A stretch of DNA of 64,000 bases from Candidatus Arsenophonus triatominarum. Lineage in GTDB: Bacteria; Pseudomonadota; Gammaproteobacteria; Enterobacterales; Enterobacteriaceae. The stretch covers positions 186,001 through 250,000 of the forward strand of contig NZ_LWMI01000006.1 in assembly GCF_001640365.1 (NCBI RefSeq), in the 5' to 3' direction. The notes under the pieces were generated by a model. It was not told where the DNA came from. It made no database searches and was given only the letters and a program-made list of their open reading frames with translations. Positions 32,083 to 44,540 of this stretch are shown in pieces. The position numbers and the translations under genes are program-made. How positions within the stretch are numbered: the stretch's first letter is position 1; each line of letters starts with the position of its first letter.

Positions 32083-32410
32083 TTATTGTGGTGTAAAAAC
32101 TTTCGCCCAATCAGCAGGCATTGTGCTAGTGCCGTCTTTAATGATGCTTAAAGTGCCATATTGATAGTGAGTTACTTCACTACTTGGAGTAACGCTTGGC
32201 TTATCATTTTTTTGAACTCCAAAAACTACTTGTCCTTTGTCAATAAAGTTACTGTTAGTGCGCATATCAATTTGTAATTTAACCGCCGGATCGCGATTTG
32301 CGTTATCAACATTGCTGCTATCATATGCAGTTATCGTTCCCTCCCCATTATTTTTAAATTGGCTATCCACCAACTGATATTCTTGGTTTTTAGCGATCAA
32401 TTGATCATTA
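32083..32410 (-). pseudogene. Unknown protein fragment downstream of argE
   Basis: An open frame reads toward the TAA at 32083: NDQLIAKNQEYQLVDSQFKN, then TITAYDSSNVDNANRDPAVK, FIDKGQVVFGVQKNDKPSV, SIIKDGTSTMPADWAKVF. The bases before it come from an IS630 end. When the IS630 array is removed the frame has a stop (TGA) just upstream, in the end of argE, so the start is either a TTG/GTG near here or missing. It looks like a secreted or surface beta-rich domain by composition, but I do not recognise it. Confidence 0.4.
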
Positions 32411-34174
32411 TAGCTAGGCGACTTAATTTTGATCACAAGGTGTGTTATGAGTTATACAATTGATTTTCGACGTAAAGTAATATCTGTAAGGAAAGCCGAA
32501 GGTTTAACAATTCGAGAAACTGCGAAACAATTCCGTATTGGAAAAGCGTCTTTAGTACGTTGGCTTAAACGACCAGAGCCAAAAAATTCAACGCCACGTA
32601 AGAGGAAGCTCGATAAAAATGCTTTAGCAAAAGATGTGGAACAGTATCCAGATGCTTACCAAAAGGAACGGGCAGAGCGATTCGGTGTTTGTATAGCTAG
32701 GCGACTTAATTTTGATTACAAGGTGTGTTATGAGTTATACAATTGATTTTCGACGTAAAGTAATATCTGTAAGGAAAGCCGAAGGTTTAACAATTCGAGA
32801 AACTGCGAAACAATTCCGTATTGGAAAAGCGTCTTTAGTACGTTGGCTTAAACGACCAGAGCCAAAAAATTCAACGCCACGTAAGAGGAAGCTCGATAAA
32901 AATGCTTTAGCAAAAGATGTGGAACAGTATCCAGATGCTTACCAAAAGGAACGGGCAGAGCGATTCGGTGTTTGTAAAAAGACTATTTGGCAATCCCTTA
33001 AAAAACTGGGATTAACCTATAAAAAAAACTCTATTCCATCCAAAAACCAACGAAAGCGACAGGCTGGCACATCAGCAAAAAAGACAACAGTATGAAAAAA
33101 AAGATAAATCTGTTGTTTTTATTGATGAAAGTGGTTTTTCACATGACACTCCACGAACTCACGGCTATTCCCCAAAAGGTCACCGTTGTTTTGGCCTGAA
33201 AAACTGGGGTGCTAAGGGAAGAACAAATGTTATTGGCGCTTTATTGGGAACAACCCTTTTTGCTATCGGATTATTTGATTGCAATATTAATCGTGATGTT
33301 TTTTATGTTTGGATCACAAAAATATTGCTCCCAGAACTTCCTGAAAATTCTGTTATTTTTATGGACAACGCTAGCTTTCACAAAGGTAAGAATATTGAAC
33401 AGGCAATTATAAACGCAGGACACCAGATAGAATATTTGCCTGTGTATTCACCAGATTTAAATCCTATAGAACATAAATGGTCTCAAGCTAAACGTAAAAA
33501 GATGGAAACAGGATGCACTATCGATGACCTGTTTTTAATACATATGCTGTAATCAAAATTAAGTCGCCTAGCTATAAAAAGACTATTTGGCAATCCCTTA
33601 AAAAGCTGGGATTAACCTATAAAAAAAACTCTATTCCATCCAAAAACCAACGAAAGCGACAGGCTGGCACATCAGCAAAAAAGACAACAGTATGAAAAAA
33701 AAGATAAATCTGTTGTTTTTATTGATGAAAGTGGTTTTTCACATGACACTCCACGAACTCACGGCTATTCCCCAAAAGGTCACCGTTGTTTTGGCCTGAA
33801 AAACTGGGGTGCTAAGGGAAGAACAAATGTTATTGGCGCTTTATTGGGAACAACCCTTTTTGCTATCGGATTATTTGATTGCAATATTAATCGTGATGTT
33901 TTTTATGTTTGGATCACAAAAATATTGCTCCCAGAACTTCCTGAAAATTCTGTTATTTTTATGGACAACGCTAGCTTTCACAAAGGTAAGAATATTGAAC
34001 AGGCAATTATAAACGCAGGACACCAGATAGAATATTTGCCTGTGTATTCACCAGATTTAAATCCTATAGAACATAAATGGTCTCAAGCTAAACGTAAAAA
34101 GATGGAAACAGGATGCACTATCGATGACCTGTTTTTAATACATATGCTGTAATCAAAATTAAGTCGCCTAGCTA
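32411..34174 (+). mobile_element. IS630 copy split by another IS630
   Basis: The left end has one private base (GATCACAAGG for GATTACAAGG). Frame A stops at 32691 where the nested copy enters after GTGTTTG-TA. The rest resumes at 33575 and ends at 34174. Total 881 bp plus the nested 881 bp and a TA. Confidence 0.92.
32694..33574 (+). mobile_element. IS630 copy, complete, nested in another IS630
   Basis: This 881-bp copy is inserted at the TA in GTTTGTAAAAAGAC of the outer copy, with frames A (32730-33095) and B (to 33552). It has a silent change (AAACTGGG for AAGCTGGG) that distinguishes it. Confidence 0.95.
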
Positions 34175-35011
34175 TACAATTGATTTTCGACGTAAAGTAA
34201 TATCTGTAAGGAAAGCCGAAGGTTTAACAATTCGAGAAACTGCGAAACAATTCCGTATTGGAAAAGCGTCTTTAGTACGTTGGCTTAAACGACCAGAGCC
34301 AAAAAATTCAACGCCACGTAAGAGGAAGCTCGATAAAAATGCTTTAGCAAAAGATGTGGAACAGTATCCAGATGCTTACCAAAAGGAACGGGCAGAGCGA
34401 TTCGGTGTTTGTAAAAAGACTATTTGGCAATCCCTTAAAAAGCTGGGATTAACCTATAAAAAAAACTCTATTCCATCCAAAAACCAACGAAAGCGACAGG
34501 CTGGCACATCAGCAAAAAAGACAACAGTATGAAAAAAAAGATAAATCTGTTGTTTTTATTGATGAAAGTGGTTTTTCACATGACACTCCACGAACTCACG
34601 GCTATTCCCCAAAAGGTCACCGTTGTTTTGGCCTGAAAAACTGGGGTGCTAAGGGAAGAACAAATGTTATTGGCGCTTTATTGGGAACAACCCTTTTTGC
34701 TATCGGATTATTTGATTGCAATATTAACCGTGATGTTTTTTATGTTTGGATCACAAAAATATTGCTCCCAGAACTTCCTGAAAATTCTGTTATTTTTATG
34801 GACAACGCTAGCTTTCACAAAGGTAAGAATATTGAACAGGCAATTATAAACGCAGGACACCAGATAGAATATTTGCCTGTGTATTCACCAGATTTAAATC
34901 CTATAGAACATAAATGGTCTCAAGCTAAACGTAAAAAGATGGAAACAGGATGCACTATCGATGACCTGTTTTTAATACATATGCTGTAATCAAAATTAAG
35001 TCGCCTAGCTA
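34175..35011 (+). mobile_element. IS630 copy lacking its first 44 bp
   Basis: It begins at TACAATTGATTTTCG, exactly the TA in GAGTTATACAATTG of an intact copy, and runs to the normal right end. This is what remains if an IS630 inserted at that TA and the short left piece was then lost. Confidence 0.9.
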
Positions 35012-35764
35012 TACACAGGCAAATATTCTATCTGGTGTCCTGCGTTTATAATTGCCTGTTCAATATTCTTACCTTTGTGAAAGCTAGCGTTGTCCATAAA
35101 AATAACAGAATTTTCAGGAAGTTCTGGGAGCAATATTTTTGTGATCCAAACATAAAAAACATCACGGTTAATATTGCAATCAAATAATCCGATAGCAAAA
35201 AGGGTTGTTCCCAATAAAGCGCCAATAACATTTGTTCTTCCCTTAGCACCCCAGTTTTTCAGGCCAAAACAACGGTGACCTTTTGGGGAATAGCCGTGAG
35301 TTCGTGGAGTGTCATGTGAAAAACCACTTTCATCAATAAAAACAACAGATTTATCTTTTTTTTCATACTGTTGTCTTTTTTGCTGATGTGCCAGCCTGTC
35401 GCTTTCGTTGGTTTTTGGATGGAATAGAGTTTTTTTTATAGGTTAATCCCAGCTTTTTAAGGGATTGCCAAATAGTCTTTTTACAAACACCGAATCGCTC
35501 TGCCCGTTCCTTTTGGTAAGCATCTGGATACTGTTCCACATCTTTTGCTAAAGCATTTTTATCGAGCTTCCTCTTACGTGGCGTTGAATTTTTTGGCTCT
35601 GGTCGTTTAAGCCAACGTACTAAAGACGCTTTTCCAATACGGAATTGTTTCGCAGTTTCTCGAATTGTTAAACCTTCGGCTTTCCTTACAGATATTACTT
35701 TACGTCGAAAATCAATTGTATAACTCATAACACACCTTGTAATCAAAATTAAGTCGCCTAGCTA
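35012..35764 (-). mobile_element. IS630 copy lacking the end of frame B
   Basis: It begins at TACACAGGCAAATATTC, the TA in GAATACACAGG of an intact minus-strand copy, and ends with the frame A side at 35764. The catalytic Glu region is missing. Confidence 0.9.
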
Positions 35765-36371
35765 TACATCAAGCAAAAATGGGATATCATTTGTGAAAGT
35801 AACACGAGTTTCGCATAGGCATATAAAATTCCAGAAATGGCTTAAAAGCAATGGTTAATTTGCAAGTTACTAAAACGTATAAATTTGTTTAAATTACAAT
35901 AAGTTGCTTTTAATTTATAAGATTTTGTCTATTTATATATTATGCTGAATTAAACTTAAAAATAGAGCGTTTTTTTATTGGTGCGAAACTCGTGAGTAAT
36001 TCAATTGTCGGTTTTATATATTTAAGTTCAATAAATTCATCAGGTTGGTGAGCCTGCTCTATCGAACCTGGCCTTAATATTAATGTTGGACATCGCATTT
36101 GAATAAAGGGCGCTTCGGTGCAAGTAATTAACGGTTTGAGCTTTTTTATCTAATAAATTTTCAATTATTTTCACCATGTTATGATTTATAGGGTATTCAA
36201 AACAGGGAATAGGCGGATAAAGTTCCTCGATAGTTAAGCGATCCGGCCAACGATGTTTAATCGGTTTAAGTGCGGCATGTAATAATTCATCCAAATTTTT
36301 TAGTGACAGACCGGGTAGTGGACGAATATCGATATGTAATTCACAACACCCACAAATTCGATTTACTGCAT
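35765..36371 (-). pseudogene. argE: argE, C-terminal half (acetylornithine deacetylase), interrupted and frameshifted
   Basis: Minus-strand reading from 36371: VNRICGCCELHIDIRPLPGL, then LDELLHAALKPIKHRWPDRLTIEELYPPIPCFEYP, then after a frameshift [10 protein letters not shown], then [24 protein letters not shown]1 at 35803-35994 interrupts, and the last codons LLSQMISHFCLM-stop lie at 35802-35765. This matches the dimerisation and C-terminal catalytic parts of ArgE (M20 peptidase family). The stop codon itself is split by the IS630 array. Confidence 0.88.
35803..35994 (-). repeat. MITE1 copy in argE
   Basis: This 192-bp element is flanked by AGTAA on both sides. Removing it rejoins the argE codons for IELLSQMISHF. 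Confidence 0.93.
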
Positions 36372-36413
36372 TGTAGTGGCATACTAAATTTGGTCACCTA
36401 AGTTGAGGTGATA

Positions 36414-37293
36414 TAGCTAGGCGACTTAATTTTGATTACAGCATATGTATTAAAAACAGGTCATCGATAGTGCATCCTGTTTCCATCTTTTTACGTTTAG
36501 CTTGAGACCATTTATGTTCTATAGGATTTAAATCTGGTGAATACACAGGCAAATATTCTATCTGGTGTCCTGCGTTTATAATTGCCTGTTCAATATTCTT
36601 ACCTTTGTGAAAGCTAGCGTTGTCCATAAAAATAACAGAATTTTCAGGAAGTTCTGGGAGCAATATTTTTGTGATCCAAACATAAAAAACATCACGGTTA
36701 ATATTGCAATCAAATAATCCGATAGCAAAAAGGGTTGTTCCCAATAAAGCGCCAATAACATTTGTTCTTCCCTTAGCACCCCAGTTTTTCAGGCCAAAAC
36801 AACGGTGACCTTTTGGGGAATAGCCGTGAGTTCGTGGAGTGTCATGTGAAAAACCACTTTCATCAATAAAAACAACAGATTTATCTTTTTTTTCATACTG
36901 TTGTCTTTTTTGCTGATGTGCCAGCCTGTCGCTTTCGTTGGTTTTTGGATGGAATAGAGTTTTTTTTATAGGTTAATCCCAGCTTTTTAAGGGATTGCCA
37001 ATAGTCTTTTTACAAACACCGAATCGCTCTGCCCGTTCCTTTTGGTAAGCATCTGGATACTGTTCCACATCTTTTGCTAAAGCATTTTTATCGAGCTTCC
37101 TCTTACGTGGCGTTGAATTTTTTGGCTCTGGTCGTTTAAGCCAACGTACTAAAGACGCTTTTCCAATACGGAATTGTTTCGCAGTTTCTCGAATTGTTAA
37201 ACCTTCGGCTTTCCTTACAGATATTACTTTACGTCGAAAATCAATTGTATAACTCATAACACACCTTGTAATCAAAATTAAGTCGCCTAGCTA
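36414..37293 (-). mobile_element. IS630 copy with 1-bp deletion
   Basis: It is 880 bp instead of 881; TTGCCAATAGTC for TTGCCAAATAGTC shifts frame A after CKKTI. Otherwise complete, with TA flanks within the IS3 left end. Confidence 0.93.
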
Positions 37294-37638
37294 TATGCTT
37301 ACCTCATAATTTTTATAGGTGCCGAAATGAGTAAAATAATTACTGCTGAATTTAAATGTGAAACCGCCATTAGTCCTTGACCAAAATTACACCTACCAGG
37401 AAGCCGCGAAAGGCATGAACGTCAGTCTTTCAGCGATTAGCCGGTGGGTAAGAGCCCTTCGTTTAGAACGTCAAGGGAAAACATCGCCTGGTCTGCCATT
37501 AACACCTGAACAAATTGAGTTCAGAGAAATGAAGAAAAAAATCCACCGGCTGGAAATGGAGAATGACATCTTAAAAAAGGCTACTGCGCTCTTAATGTCC
37601 GACTCACTGAAAAATTTTCGGTAGTTGAAAAGCTAAGA

Positions 37639-38339
<701 letters not shown>

Positions 38340-38397
38340 AGCTTTAGTACTGCTCAGTCAGCCATTATTCGCTACATAACCCACTACTATAGCGATA

Positions 38398-39278
38398 TAG
38401 CTAGGCGACTTAATTTTGATTACAGCATATGTATTAAAAACAGGTCATCGATAGTGCATCCTGTTTCCATCTTTTTACGTTTAGCTTGAGACCATTTATG
38501 TTCTATAGGATTTAAATCTGGTGAATACACAGGCAAATATTCTATCTGGTGTCCTGCGTTTATAATTGCCTGTTCAATATTCTTACCTTTGTGAAAGCTA
38601 GCGTTGTCCATAAAAATAACAGAATTTTCAGGAAGTTCTGGGAGCAATATTTTTGTGATCCAAACATAAAAAACATCACGATTAATATTGCAATCAAATA
38701 ATCCGATAGCAAAAAGGGTTGTTCCCAATAAAGCGCCAATAACATTTGTTCTTCCCTTAGCACCCCAGTTTTTCAGGCCAAAACAACGGTGACCTTTTGG
38801 GGAATAGCCGTGAGTTCGTGGAGTGTCATGTGAAAAACCACTTTCATCAATAAAAACAACAGATTTATCTTTTTTTTCATACTGTTGTCTTTTTTGCTGA
38901 TGTGCCAGCCTGTCGCTTTCGTTGGTTTTTGGATGGAATAGAGTTTTTTTTATAGGTTAATCCCAGCTTTTTAAGGGATTGCCAAATAGTCTTTTTACAA
39001 ACACCGAATCGCTCTGCCCGTTCCTTTTGGTAAGCATCTGGATACTGTTCCACATCTTTTGCTAAAGCATTTTTATCGAGCTTCCTCTTACGTGGCGTTG
39101 AATTTTTTGGCTCTGGTCGTTTAAGCCAACGTACTAAAGACGCTTTTCCAATACGGAATTGTTTCGCAGTTTCTCGAATTGTTAAACCTTCGGCTTTCCT
39201 TACAGATATTACTTTACGTCGAAAATCAATTGTATAACTCATAACACACCTTGTAATCAAAATTAAGTCGCCTAGCTA
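38398..39278 (-). mobile_element. IS630-family element, complete
   Basis: This 881-bp copy is inserted at the TA of AGCGATATAAGACC in IS3 orfB with TA on both sides. Confidence 0.95.
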
Positions 39279-39402
39279 TATAAGACCTCACTGGTATAAC
39301 GGGTGGATTAACGCCAAACGAATCAGAGCGACTGTTCCGTGAACAGTCAGGTAGGGTGGCCAATTTTAGTTGACCACTACACATCACCGCCATGAATATG
39401 TC

Positions 39403-39590
<188 letters not shown>

Positions 39591-39605
39591 TAGGATGTTT
39601 ATATT

Positions 39606-40781
39606 TTGTCAGTTTATCCATGCATTAAAGATATCTACAAAACATTCTTACAAGTAAGCAGTGTAAGATACTCTGGCTTGGCGTTATCAGAAGTAAGCCC
39701 ATCGCCTTTATCTCATGACACTGTTAGCCGATGGCTAAAAAGTAGATGTCACGAGTTTCGCACCAATAAAAAAACGCTCTATTTTTAAGTTTAATTCAGC
39801 ATAATATATAAATAGACAAAATCTTATAAATTAAAAGCAACTTATTGTAGTTTAAACAAATTTATACGTTTTAGTAACTTGCAAATTAACCATTGCTTTT
39901 GAGCCATTTCTGGAATTTTATATGCCTGTGCGAAACTCGTGGATGTTTTCGACCTAAAGACTTATGGCGATTAGTTCAACCTTCTGTAGACAAAAAAAGC
40001 CCTTGTGTACTAATTGCCGATGATACATTGATTGCCAAAACACGTAGTAAAAAAATAGAGATGGTCCATTATCAATATTCAGGTAATGAACATGATGTTA
40101 TTGCTGGCATCGGTTTAGTTAATTTACTTTGGCATAATTTAACAACTGTTGAATCAATTCCTATTGATTATCGTATTTATGATAAAGATTCTGATGGAAA
40201 AACAAAAAACACGCACTTTTCCGAAATGCTCGCTCTTGCTAAAAAAAGAGGGATCATACCAGAAGCGGTAGTGATGGATGCCTGGTATTCTTAGCCTGGA
40301 TAATCTGAAATCAATTCGCTCTCATGGTTGGGTCTGGGTAACCACGCTGAGGAAAAACAGGATTGTTAACCATAACAAACAACTGAACAAGTTAGACATC
40401 TCAGAAGAAGGAACTCCAATACACTTACGAGGCTACGGTTGGGTGACTGTTTTCAAATTTACAGCCAAAAACGGCCGTATTGATTACAGAGTAACAAACA
40501 AAGACAATCCCACCAGTGAATACGTCAAATCTATCATGGATGCTCGTTGGTCTGTTGAAGTTTATCATCGAGGAGTTAAACAAAATTGTGGTGTTGAACG
40601 CTGTCAGGCTCGCACGAGCCGAGCGCAAAGAAATCATATTTTTCTCGCTATTTCTGCGTGGTTTGAACAACATAAACGTCGTATATCTGAAAAAATAACC
40701 CTTTATAAACAAAATTGGGACGTAATCAAAAATGCTATTACTAAGCACATCTGTGTTTTATTAGCAGCGTACCCAAATTAG
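39606..40781 (+). pseudogene. IS701-like transposase, interrupted and frameshifted
   Basis: Reading around MITE1: SVYPCIKDIYKTFLQVSSVRYSG, PLSHDTVSRWLKSRC, then (after 39941) DLWRLVQPSVDKKSPCVLIADDTLIAKTR (first Asp), EAVVMDAWYS (second Asp), then an extra T near 40291 shifts the frame to SLDNLKSIRSHGWVWV and ends WSVEVYHRGVKQNCGVERCQ, RAQRNHIFLAISAWFEQH. The order and motifs fit an IS701/IS4-type DDE transposase of about 330 residues. This copy is dead twice over. Confidence 0.8.
39750..39941 (+). repeat. MITE1 copy inside the IS701-like element
   Basis: 192 bp, flanked by GATGT on both sides. It is inserted in the transposase gene of an element with the same terminal sequence. Confidence 0.93.
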
Positions 40782-40799
40782 TTTTGTGCGAAGCTCGTG

Positions 40800-41112
40800 A
40801 CGTTATTCAGATAAAAGGAAAAAGCTATCAATTAAAACAGAACACGAGTTTCGCACCAATAAAAAAACGCTCTATTTTTAAGTTTAATTCAGCATAATAT
40901 ATAAATAGAAAAAATCTTATAAATTAAAAGCAACTTATTGTAGTTTAAACAAATTTATACGTTTTAGTAACTTACAAATTAACCATTGCTTTTAAGCCAT
41001 TTCTGGAATTTTATATGCCTGTGCGAAACTCGTGCAGAAAAGAAAAGCCGGAATTATTCACTGAATCTAATCTTGAGTAAAAGAGTGGATCACTTTTCGG
41101 CCGTCGTTGACA
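40800..41112 (+). mobile_element. IS21-family 3' end (istB tail) interrupted by MITE1
   Basis: Joined around MITE1 the frame reads VIQIKGKSYQLKQKRKAG and ends IIH-stop, like the C-terminus of IstB (compare [11 protein letters not shown] at 3914). It is followed by GTGGATCACTTTTCGGCCGTCGTTGACA, the IS21-type terminus. It differs from the IS21 at 3817, so it is a second type. Confidence 0.6.
40843..41034 (+). repeat. MITE1 copy with target duplication
   Basis: 192 bp, flanked by CAGAA on both sides, inside the istB tail. Confidence 0.93.
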
Positions 41113-41581
41113 GTTGTAGCAAAATAACCTGCTCCGGTCATGGTGGTTTCTTGATCAGCGGTTGCCAGAATATAGATGGGATGCTTTAACTGATCAATAT
41201 CGACATTGCGTAAAGTATCAATAATAAAAGCGAAAAAACCTTTCATACCGCGGTGCCTAAACCATATAACTTGTCTTTATATTCCGTTAATTGAAAAGGA
41301 TCTTTTGTCCAGCGCCCGTCATCAAAAGGAACCGTATCAGTATGCCCGCAAAGTAGTAATCCAGCCTCTCCTTGGCCAAAAGTAGCCAGTAAATTGAATT
41401 TATGGCGGCTATCTGGTACAGGTTGAATTGTTATTTTACCACCTAGAGTCGTAAGCCATTCTGCCAGTAGATTAATTAATGTTTCATTACTTAGATCGCG
41501 TCTTGCATCGACAGAACTAATTGATGGTATGGCAACTAATTGACGGTATAACTCAATAAATGTGGGTAGTTTGGTTTTCAC
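41113..41581 (-). pseudogene. argE: argE, N-terminal half
   Basis: ArgE hydrolyses N-acetylornithine to ornithine in arginine synthesis. The fragment reads [37 protein letters not shown] (metal-binding HxD), KLYGLGTAV-stop where family members read GTADMKGFFAF, then [21 protein letters not shown] and [20 protein letters not shown]. The metal-binding DEE motif is changed to DQE. A frame break at 41242, loss of about 80 residues after YFATT, and the insertions listed above destroy it. In E. coli argE is divergent from argCBH; no argC is found upstream. Confidence 0.9.
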
Positions 41582-42205
41582 TATTGTCAGCCTTAATGAC
41601 TAAAATTTCAGTACTCATGTATTTCATTGAATAAAAATACAACAATTAATGTTAGTTCAGTGTACAAGATTTATTAATGAGAGGGTTGATGATACTAATA
41701 TTTTCTTTTTATTGATAACAACAATATATACAGGATAAAGGAAAATTAATGGCGTATAGGATCGTCGATTAATATATTTCGATATAAAGATTTTATTTAA
41801 GGATTAAAAAAATATTTGCTTTAACATAATAATATTATTGATAAAATAATTATCTCAATATATCGATTTAAATTCAGCAATGACCATTAATTTGATCATA
41901 AAAGTTCAGTGAAGTCTTTATTGGTGATGTGTTCAATCGATGCTTAGTGAATCTGAATTTCAATAAATAGGGTGTTGAAGCATTGATTTATGGTCGCAAC
42001 TTAGTTGTGAAATGTTAGCTGCTTAGTAGAATCAGTTATTGGCGCTAAACAACTCACCGCGAAAGCGTTTAATTTATTCGTTTTTGTCTATGAATTATGA
42101 AGATAAATTTTTTTGCCGAATTTTTTCGTTGATAGGAAAACTGGATGCATTATGATGAATAGATAGGTTGATTCTATCAAATTTCTATTTAGGGAAGGAG
42201 TAGGC
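41582..42205. other. Intergenic region where argCBH would be expected
   Basis: This 624-bp A/T-rich sequence has no frame and no recognisable remnant of argC, argB or argH. It contains the oxyR promoter region; a good ribosome site (AAGGAG, 42196-42201) precedes oxyR. A homologue of the OxyS RNA could not be identified by eye. Confidence 0.55.
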
Positions 42206-43108
42206 ATGAATATTCGTGATTTGGAGTACCTTGTTGCATTAGCTGAGCATAAACATTTTCGGCGTGCTGCAGATGCTTGCCATGTTAGTCAACCGACCCT
42301 AAGCGGTCAAATTCGTAAATTGGAAGACGATTTAGGTGTTATGTTATTAGAGCGGACAAGCCGAAAGGTTCTGTTTACTCAGCAGGGGTTATTATTAGTT
42401 GAACAAGCCAGAACAGTATTGCGAGAAGTTAAAATACTGCAGGAAATGGCTTCCTTACAAGGTGAAAGCATGTCAGGCCCGTTACACATAGGATTAATTC
42501 CTACTATTGGTCCTTATCTTTTACCTCACATCATTCCAGAATTACACCGTTTATTTCCTAAATTGGAGATGTATTTACATGAATCACAAACACACCATTT
42601 GTTAGCGCAATTAAATAATGGCAAACTAGATTGTGCAATATTAGCGCAAGTGAAAGAGACCGAAGCTTTTATTGAAATTCCTCTGTATGAGGAACCTATG
42701 CGATTAGCAATTTATGAAGGGCATCCATGGTTCAATCGTAAGGAAATTGAAATGCGTGAGCTTGTTGGCCAGAAATTACTTATGTTGGAAGATGGACACT
42801 GTTTATGTGATCAAGCGATGGGATATTGTTTTCAGGTCGGGGCAAAAGATGATACCCACTTTCGCGCCACCAGTTTAGAGACATTACGTAACATGGTGGC
42901 AGCCGGAAGTGGTATAACACTATTGCCAAATTTATCTGTACCGAAAGAGATAAAACGTGATGGTGTTTATTATCTTGATTGTATTAACCCTGTTCCTTCA
43001 CGTTCGGTTGTTTTAATTTATCGTCCTGGCTCACCGCTTAGAAGTTGTCATGAGCAGTTTGCTGAGGCAATTCGTAAACAAATGTATCGATACCATAGTA
43101 AAAATTAA
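42206..43108 (+). CDS. oxyR: OxyR, peroxide-sensing LysR-type regulator
   Basis: OxyR activates peroxide defence genes when hydrogen peroxide oxidises Cys199 to a disulfide with Cys208. The 300-residue protein has the LysR winged helix (MNIRDLEYLVALAEHKHFRRAAD, HVSQPTLSGQIRKLE) and the effector domain. Cys199 and Cys208 are at the correct positions in EDGHCLCDQAMGYCFQ. Position 201, an Arg in E. coli, is a third Cys, giving a CLC motif at the sensor. TSLETLRNMVAAGSGITLLP and the C-terminal region are conserved. It is convergent with sthA as in E. coli. Intact; the extra Cys is its one oddity. Confidence 0.97.
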   Translation: MNIRDLEYLVALAEHKHFRRAADACHVSQPTLSGQIRKLEDDLGVMLLERTSRKVLFTQQGLLLVEQARTVLREVKILQEMASLQGESMSGPLHIGLIPTIGPYLLPHIIPELHRLFPKLEMYLHESQTHHLLAQLNNGKLDCAILAQVKETEAFIEIPLYEEPMRLAIYEGHPWFNRKEIEMRELVGQKLLMLEDGHCLCDQAMGYCFQVGAKDDTHFRATSLETLRNMVAAGSGITLLPNLSVPKEIKRDGVYYLDCINPVPSRSVVLIYRPGSPLRSCHEQFAEAIRKQMYRYHSKN

Positions 43109-43142
43109 TTGTTTACTTACTACTAATATTGGACTCATTGGG

Positions 43143-44540
43143 TTAAAACAGACGGTTTAACCCATTTAGTGCGGCAACCCGAAATGCTTCTGCCATAGTT
43201 GGATAATTGAAGGTAGTATTAACAAAATATTCAATAGTATTACCTTCACCTTTTTGCTCCATAATTGCCTGGCCAATATGAATAATTTCTGCTGCACGCT
43301 CACCGAAGCAGTGAATACCTAGAATTTTTAATGTTTCGCAATGAAATAGGATCTTTAAACTGCCTACATTCATTCCTGCAATTTGTGCTCTGGCTAAATG
43401 TTTAAATTGGGCACGCCCGACTTCATAAGGGATTTTCATGGCAGTCAATTGTTGTTCTGTTTTACCGACAGAACTGATTTCTGGAATGGTGTAGATCCCG
43501 GTTGGAATATCCTCAATTAAATGGGTATCGCTGTGGCCCGTTGTTATCGCGCGGGCAGCGAGACGACCTTGATCATAAGCCGCTGAAGCTAAACTGGGAT
43601 AGCCAATAACATCGCCGACAGCATAGATATTTTCATTATGAGTACGATAGGTAGCATCAACTTTAATCAGACCTCGATTATCAATAGGAATAGCGATATC
43701 TTCTAAATTTAGATTATCGGTATTTCCCGTACGGCCATTAGCATATAATAGACAATCGGCTTTAACCTTTTTACCTGACTTCAGATGAATAATTACGCCA
43801 TCATCTGTTCCTTCGATTTTTTCATATTCTTCATTATGACGAATAACAACACCATTATTCCAAAAATGGTATGATAAAGCATCTGACATTTCTTGGTCTA
43901 AAAACGACAGAAGGTGATCACGGGTATTAATAAGATCAACTTTTACCCCTAACCCTCTAAAAATTGAAGCATATTCACAGCCAATTACCCCTGCACCATA
44001 AATAATAACATGGTGGGGTTCATGATTGAGAGTTAAAATTGAATCGCTATTGTAAATGCGTGAATGCTGAAAATCGACATCGGGTGGACAATATGGACGA
44101 GAGCCGGTTGCGATAATGATTTTTTCAGCATATAGAGTATCGTAGGTACCATCATTATAAAGAACTTTTAAAGTATGTTGGTCAATGAAAGAGGCTTCAC
44201 CGGCAAACATTTTGCAACCATTTCGTTCGTAAAATCCTTGCCGCATATGTGTTTGTTGATTAATTACGGTCTCGGCTTGTTTAAGAATGTCGGAGAAAGA
44301 AGATCGTAAAAGCAGGGATTTATCGCTGTATAATGGATTTTGATTAAACTCGATAATTCGGCTGACCGCGTGCCGAAGCGCTTTAGAAGGAATGGTTCCC
44401 CGGTGGGTACAACCACCACCAATTTTATTATAACGTTCAATGACTGCGACTTTTTTCCCTTGTTTTACCAACCCCATTGCTGCACCTTCTCCCCCAGGGC
44501 CGGAACCAATAACGATAGTATCAAATTGAATCTGTGGCAT
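43143..44540 (-). CDS. sthA: SthA, soluble pyridine nucleotide transhydrogenase
   Basis: SthA is a cytoplasmic FAD flavoprotein that re-oxidises NADPH with NAD+, balancing the two pools. The 465-residue product (466 in E. coli) has the FAD-binding [22 protein letters not shown], then [21 protein letters not shown]. In the disulfide-reductase family this site is CxxxxC; SthA keeps only the first Cys, as here. The NAD(P)-binding [20 protein letters not shown], the [23 protein letters not shown] motif and the dimerisation domain are all present. It is convergent with oxyR and divergent from fabR, as in E. coli. Intact. Confidence 0.96.
   Translation of the reverse strand: MPQIQFDTIVIGSGPGGEGAAMGLVKQGKKVAVIERYNKIGGGCTHRGTIPSKALRHAVSRIIEFNQNPLYSDKSLLLRSSFSDILKQAETVINQQTHMRQGFYERNGCKMFAGEASFIDQHTLKVLYNDGTYDTLYAEKIIIATGSRPYCPPDVDFQHSRIYNSDSILTLNHEPHHVIIYGAGVIGCEYASIFRGLGVKVDLINTRDHLLSFLDQEMSDALSYHFWNNGVVIRHNEEYEKIEGTDDGVIIHLKSGKKVKADCLLYANGRTGNTDNLNLEDIAIPIDNRGLIKVDATYRTHNENIYAVGDVIGYPSLASAAYDQGRLAARAITTGHSDTHLIEDIPTGIYTIPEISSVGKTEQQLTAMKIPYEVGRAQFKHLARAQIAGMNVGSLKILFHCETLKILGIHCFGERAAEIIHIGQAIMEQKGEGNTIEYFVNTTFNYPTMAEAFRVAALNGLNRLF

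Larger units (their letters stand above)
32411..35764. mobile_element. Array of four nested IS630 elements
   Basis: Four IS630 copies in both orientations fill 3354 bp without foreign sequence. The outer flanks are TA on both sides, and joining them (CATTA-CATCAAG) restores the argE stop codon on the minus strand. A single first insertion was therefore the founder and the others landed inside it. The pieces are listed separately. Confidence 0.9.

Noticed and set aside
31875-35994. Inverted MITE1 pair around the IS630 array considered as a composite transposon
   Set aside because: Each MITE has its own 5-bp duplication (ACTGA, AGTAA), so they inserted independently.
41582-42205. Possible OxyS small RNA divergent from oxyR
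   Set aside because: No sequence similar to known OxyS and no clear terminator could be recognised by eye.
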